Below, piece by piece: positions 5,010 through 7,819 of a stretch of 7,819 nt of DNA. The stretch comes from Desulfovibrio sp. (GTDB lineage Bacteria; Desulfobacterota; Desulfovibrionia; Desulfovibrionales; Desulfovibrionaceae), in assembly GCA_022837365.1 (NCBI GenBank), contig JALHHV010000105.1, positions 646 through 8,464 of the forward strand. Reading direction: 5' to 3'. The translations under genes were made by a program, and so were the position numbers. How positions within the stretch are numbered: the first letter of the stretch is position 1; every line of letters starts with the position of its first letter. Below the pieces are notes generated by a model that saw only the letters and a list, made by a program, of their open reading frames with translations, was not told the DNA's origin and did no database searches.

Positions 5010-5093
5010 TGGCTGCGTCAGCCGCCGTGTTCCGCTCGGGTCACGTACCGAAGAGTACGCTCCCCTCGCGGAACACGGGGCTTCCTTGCCAGA
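5008..5093. repeat. 86-bp nested palindromic element between PFK and helicase genes
   Basis: Four sets of arms are nested around one centre: TCTGGC (5008-5013) with GCCAGA (5088-5093); CCGTGTTCCGC (5025-5035) with GCGGAACACGG (5068-5078), a perfect 11-bp pair; GGG (5038-5040) with CCC (5062-5064); and CGTAC (5044-5048) with GTACG (5055-5059) around a six-base loop CGAAGA. A small alternative hairpin GGCTG-CGT-CAGCC occupies 5011-5023. The design, with a boundary inverted repeat, a long stem and a GTAC apex, resembles interspersed intergenic palindromic units more than an ordinary terminator, and no T-run follows. Copy number elsewhere cannot be judged from one window. Confidence 0.7.
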
Positions 5094-5118
5094 CGACGAA
5101 ATCCCCGTCCGGAAACGG

Positions 5119-5146
5119 TTTCGTGCACGTAATCAACTTTGATACT
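5119..5146 (+). promoter_or_regulatory. Weak candidate promoter for the helicase gene
   Basis: A locally A/T-richer stretch (about 5119-5157) precedes the helicase. GATACT (5141-5146) matches the -10 consensus at four of six positions; the upstream TTTCGT (5119-5124, 16-base spacing) is a poor -35. A start near 5153 would leave a leader of only about 17 bases. Confidence 0.25.
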
Positions 5147-5169
5147 CTCGTTTCAAGCACATCCACCCC

Positions 5170-7819
5170 ATGCCCACGCCAACGCTGACGCAGATCAAGG
5201 CATCCGCCGGATCGGGGAAGACCTACACCCTGACCCGGCGTTTCCTGGCGCTGCTGGCGGACGCACGCGACGAGGACGGACGGGCCTGCGCGCTGGCCGT
5301 GGAGGGCGGGCACTGCTGGCCGGACATCCTGGCCGTGACCTTCACCAACAAGGCCGCGTCGGAGATGAAGGAGCGGGTCATCCGGCTGCTCAAGGAGCAC
5401 GCCCTGGCCGACCCTGCCCAAGCCGGAAAAGGCGGTACCGACGGGGCATGGCCCCCGGCCCGCGCGGCCCGCTGGGTGGATATCATCCTGCGGCGCTACG
5501 GTGCGCTGAACATCCGCACCATCGACAGCCTGCTGACCATGCTGGTGCGCCTGGCCGCGCTGGAACTGTCCCTGCCGCCCGACTTCGAGCCGTCCTTCTC
5601 GCCCGACGAGTATTTCGAACCGCTGTACGACCTGATCCTGGACCGCGCCCGCCGGGGCGACGCGCAGTTGCGGGACGACGTGCGCGACGCCTGCCGCCTG
5701 CTGCTGTTCCACACCGATCTCAAGGGCTTCACCGTGGGGACCGGGCTGCGGGTGCGCCTTTCGCAGCTGTTGCAGTTGCATCTGGCAGAGGGCGGCATGT
5801 CCGCCCCCGGCCCATTCGATGAGGATGCGCACCGGGGCGGCCTGCCCGACGTGGATACCGACGCCCTGGCCGCCAAGCTGGTGGCCATCCACGCGGACAT
5901 GCGGGACGCCACGGCCGTCCTGTCGCGCATCCTGGCCGAAGAGCAGCTTGTCGCCGCCGCGAACCTGTACAAGTTTCTGGACAAGTGCGCGGAGAACGGG
6001 GCCTTTTCCCCGCTGTCCAAGTCCGCCTACCTGGACAAGGGCGGGCTGGACGACTGCCTGCTCAAGAAATCGAAGGGCGTTGCCAGCGACGAGGCGCGCG
6101 CGGCCTTCGACGCCTGGCGCGACGCCTGCAACGACTTCGCCGTGCGCGGGCGGCTCATCCAGCGCGCCTTGCAGGTGGCACCGCTGGCCGGTCTGGCCCG
6201 GGCCATGGCCGCGCACCTGCCCGACTTCCAGCGGCGCGAGGGCAAGCTGCCCCAACCGCTCATCCCCCTGCACGCCCGCGACGTCCTGAACGGCGAGTTC
6301 GGCGTGTCAGAAGCCTTCTGCCGCATGGGCACGCGCCTTGCGCACATCCTCATCGACGAATTCCAGGACACCAGCCGCGACCAGTGGGCCGCCATCGAAC
6401 CGCTGGCCGTGGAATGCCTGTCGCGCGGGGGCGGGCTGACCTGGGTGGGCGACGTGAAGCAGGCCATCTACGGCTGGCGCGGCGGCGATTCCGCCCTGTT
6501 CGACGACATCCTGTCCTCGCCCGCGCTCACGGCCATCGTCCCGACTCCCAAGCGCGACACACTGCCCCGCAACTGGCGCAGCCGCGTGGCCATCGTGCAG
6601 CACAACAACCTGGTGTTCGCGCAACTGGACGACCCGCTGCGCGCGCGGGGGGTGCTGTCGGCCATGCTGGGCGACAAGACGCCCGATCACGTGCTGAACG
6701 AGGCCGCCGCATCGGTGGCGCGGGCCTTTGCCGGGGCGACGCAAGGGGTTCCGGACAGGACGTCCGCGCAGGGCGGGCTGGTGCGCATGGTGCCCGTGAC
6801 CGGAGAGGACAACGCCGACCTGCGCGACAAGGTGCGCCAGCAACTGCGCGCGCTGTTCCTGGACGATCTGGCCGCCCGCCGCCCGTGGCGTGACGTGGCC
6901 GTGCTGGTGCGCAAGAACGAGGAATCCGCACTGGTGGCCTCGTGGCTCATGGACTGGGGCGTGCCGGTGGTCACCGAGAACAGCCTGCGCCTGGCCGACC
7001 ATCCGCTGGTCACGCAGACCGTGGCCCTGCTGGCCTTCCTGGACTACCCGCCCAACGCGCTGGCCCTGTGGGAAGTGCTGACCGGCGAGGAGTTGCTCGG
7101 CGGGGTCAGCGGCCTTTCCGGCCGCACGCTGCGCGACTGGCTGGCCGACCGTTCCGCCCGCGCCGCCGACGACCCGCGCGGCGGCAAGGGCCTGCTGGCC
7201 GATTTCCGGGCCACCTTCCCGGCCGCGTGGGAAACGTGGCTGGCCCCGTTCTACGCCCGCGCCGGGCTGATGGGCCCCTACGACACGGTGCGCGAAATCT
7301 TCGAACGCTTCCGCGTGGCGCAACGCCACCCGGAGGACATCGGCTACGTGCGCCGCTTTCTGGAGGTGGTGCACAACGCCGAATCGCGCGGGCTCACCTC
7401 TCTGGCCACCTTCCTGGAGTTCTGGACCGAAAGCGGCGGCGAGGAAAAGGTTCCCATGCCCGAGGCCATGGATGCCGTGCGGGTGATGACCATGCACAAG
7501 TCCAAGGGGCTGGAGTTCCCGGTGGTGGTGATACCCTTCCACCATCAGCCCGACCGCGCCGACCCGCCGCTGGTGGTGGCGGAACTGGACGGCCAGCCGC
7601 TGCTGGCCCCGCTGTGCCCGGAAATGGGCGACCGCTACCACCGCGCGCAGGCGGCGGCCGCCGCCGAAAAGCTGCACCTGCTCTACGTGGGCTGGACGCG
7701 CCCGGTGGACGAACTGCATGCCTACGTCACCTCCACCCCGTTCGCGGAAAAGAATTCGTCGCTGCTGGCCGGGGTGCGCGCCCTGCTGACCGGGTGCGGC
7801 ATCGATACGGAGCAGGAGT
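5170..7819 (+). CDS. AddA/RecB-like UvrD-family ATP-dependent DNA helicase (partial, 3' end outside window)
   Basis: A superfamily-1A helicase, 883 codons visible and still open at the edge. The start at 5170 is forced: an in-frame TGA lies at 5140-5142, no other start codon intervenes, and Walker A comes at residues 11-18 (ASAGSGKT, preceded by QIK). Further motifs: VTFTNKAA (56-63, Ia), LIDEFQDT (394-401, II/Walker B), VGDVKQAIYGWRGGD (426-440, III), LPRNWRS (465-471, IV), VAVLVR (576-581, start of domain 2A), MTMHKSKGLEFPVVVIP (773-789, V) and EKLHLLYVGWTRP (833-845, VI, where a canonical TRA reads TRP). Long 1B and 2B insertions and the spacing suit AddA/RecB-type recombination helicases rather than compact UvrD or Rep. 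A C-terminal nuclease domain, expected in AddA, would lie beyond the edge and is not seen. The likely role is double-strand-break end processing with an AddB-type partner. No Shine-Dalgarno is visible. RecB-like is the alternative; the superfamily call is firm. Confidence 0.93.
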   Translation, partial: MPTPTLTQIKASAGSGKTYTLTRRFLALLADARDEDGRACALAVEGGHCWPDILAVTFTNKAASEMKERVIRLLKEHALADPAQAGKGGTDGAWPPARAARWVDIILRRYGALNIRTIDSLLTMLVRLAALELSLPPDFEPSFSPDEYFEPLYDLILDRARRGDAQLRDDVRDACRLLLFHTDLKGFTVGTGLRVRLSQLLQLHLAEGGMSAPGPFDEDAHRGGLPDVDTDALAAKLVAIHADMRDATAVLSRILAEEQLVAAANLYKFLDKCAENGAFSPLSKSAYLDKGGLDDCLLKKSKGVASDEARAAFDAWRDACNDFAVRGRLIQRALQVAPLAGLARAMAAHLPDFQRREGKLPQPLIPLHARDVLNGEFGVSEAFCRMGTRLAHILIDEFQDTSRDQWAAIEPLAVECLSRGGGLTWVGDVKQAIYGWRGGDSALFDDILSSPALTAIVPTPKRDTLPRNWRSRVAIVQHNNLVFAQLDDPLRARGVLSAMLGDKTPDHVLNEAAASVARAFAGATQGVPDRTSAQGGLVRMVPVTGEDNADLRDKVRQQLRALFLDDLAARRPWRDVAVLVRKNEESALVASWLMDWGVPVVTENSLRLADHPLVTQTVALLAFLDYPPNALALWEVLTGEELLGGVSGLSGRTLRDWLADRSARAADDPRGGKGLLADFRATFPAAWETWLAPFYARAGLMGPYDTVREIFERFRVAQRHPEDIGYVRRFLEVVHNAESRGLTSLATFLEFWTESGGEEKVPMPEAMDAVRVMTMHKSKGLEFPVVVIPFHHQPDRADPPLVVAELDGQPLLAPLCPEMGDRYHRAQAAAAAEKLHLLYVGWTRPVDELHAYVTSTPFAEKNSSLLAGVRALLTGCGIDTEQE

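Noticed and set aside
5041..7719. Two long minus-strand open frames (5041-6273 and 6307-7719) opposite the helicase
   Set aside because: They mirror the helicase codons with Gln/Val/His/Gly-rich composition and match no family; the helicase motifs on the plus strand are decisive.

Overview
The window is GC-rich (roughly two thirds G+C by eye), with strong G/C preference at third codon positions and long spurious open frames on both strands. Gene content and protein style (a RicT/PSP1 protein with clustered cysteines, an HDIG-type hydrolase, a plant-like phosphofructokinase, an AddA/RecB-like helicase) fit a Desulfovibrio-type member of the Desulfobacterota, such as the Nitratidesulfovibrio group. 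That assignment rests on memory of the families, not on a search.

Layout: (1) 1-1259, minus strand: a RicT/PSP1-domain protein that runs off the left edge and carries a long low-complexity tail. (2) 1260-1558: a divergent intergenic region with small repeats and a candidate promoter for each side. (3) 1559-2116, plus: a 185-residue HD-superfamily hydrolase. (4) 2253-3235, plus: a family-2-like glycosyltransferase broken by a one-base frameshift near 2339, so it is either a recent pseudogene or a sequencing error. (5) 3236-3639: a 404-base non-coding stretch with a 13-bp-stem hairpin, a 12-bp minisatellite, a possible promoter and a 9-bp tandem repeat. (6) 3640-4986, plus: a 448-residue 6-phosphofructokinase. 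(7) 4987-5169: an intergenic region made almost entirely of inverted repeats, including an 86-bp nested palindrome, then a short A/T-richer patch. (8) 5170-7819, plus: an AddA/RecB-like UvrD-family helicase, open at the right edge.

The genes do not form one pathway. They are RNA-decay or regulatory (RicT), an uncharacterised hydrolase, cell-surface glycosylation (disrupted), glycolysis (PFK) and double-strand-break repair (helicase). Each seems to be its own transcription unit, or at most a pair (hydrolase plus glycosyltransferase). I see no tRNA, rRNA, CRISPR array, transposase or phage gene. I do not see a clearly new multi-gene system. The most noteworthy items are the nested palindrome after the PFK gene, the minisatellites before it, the RicT tail and the broken glycosyltransferase.
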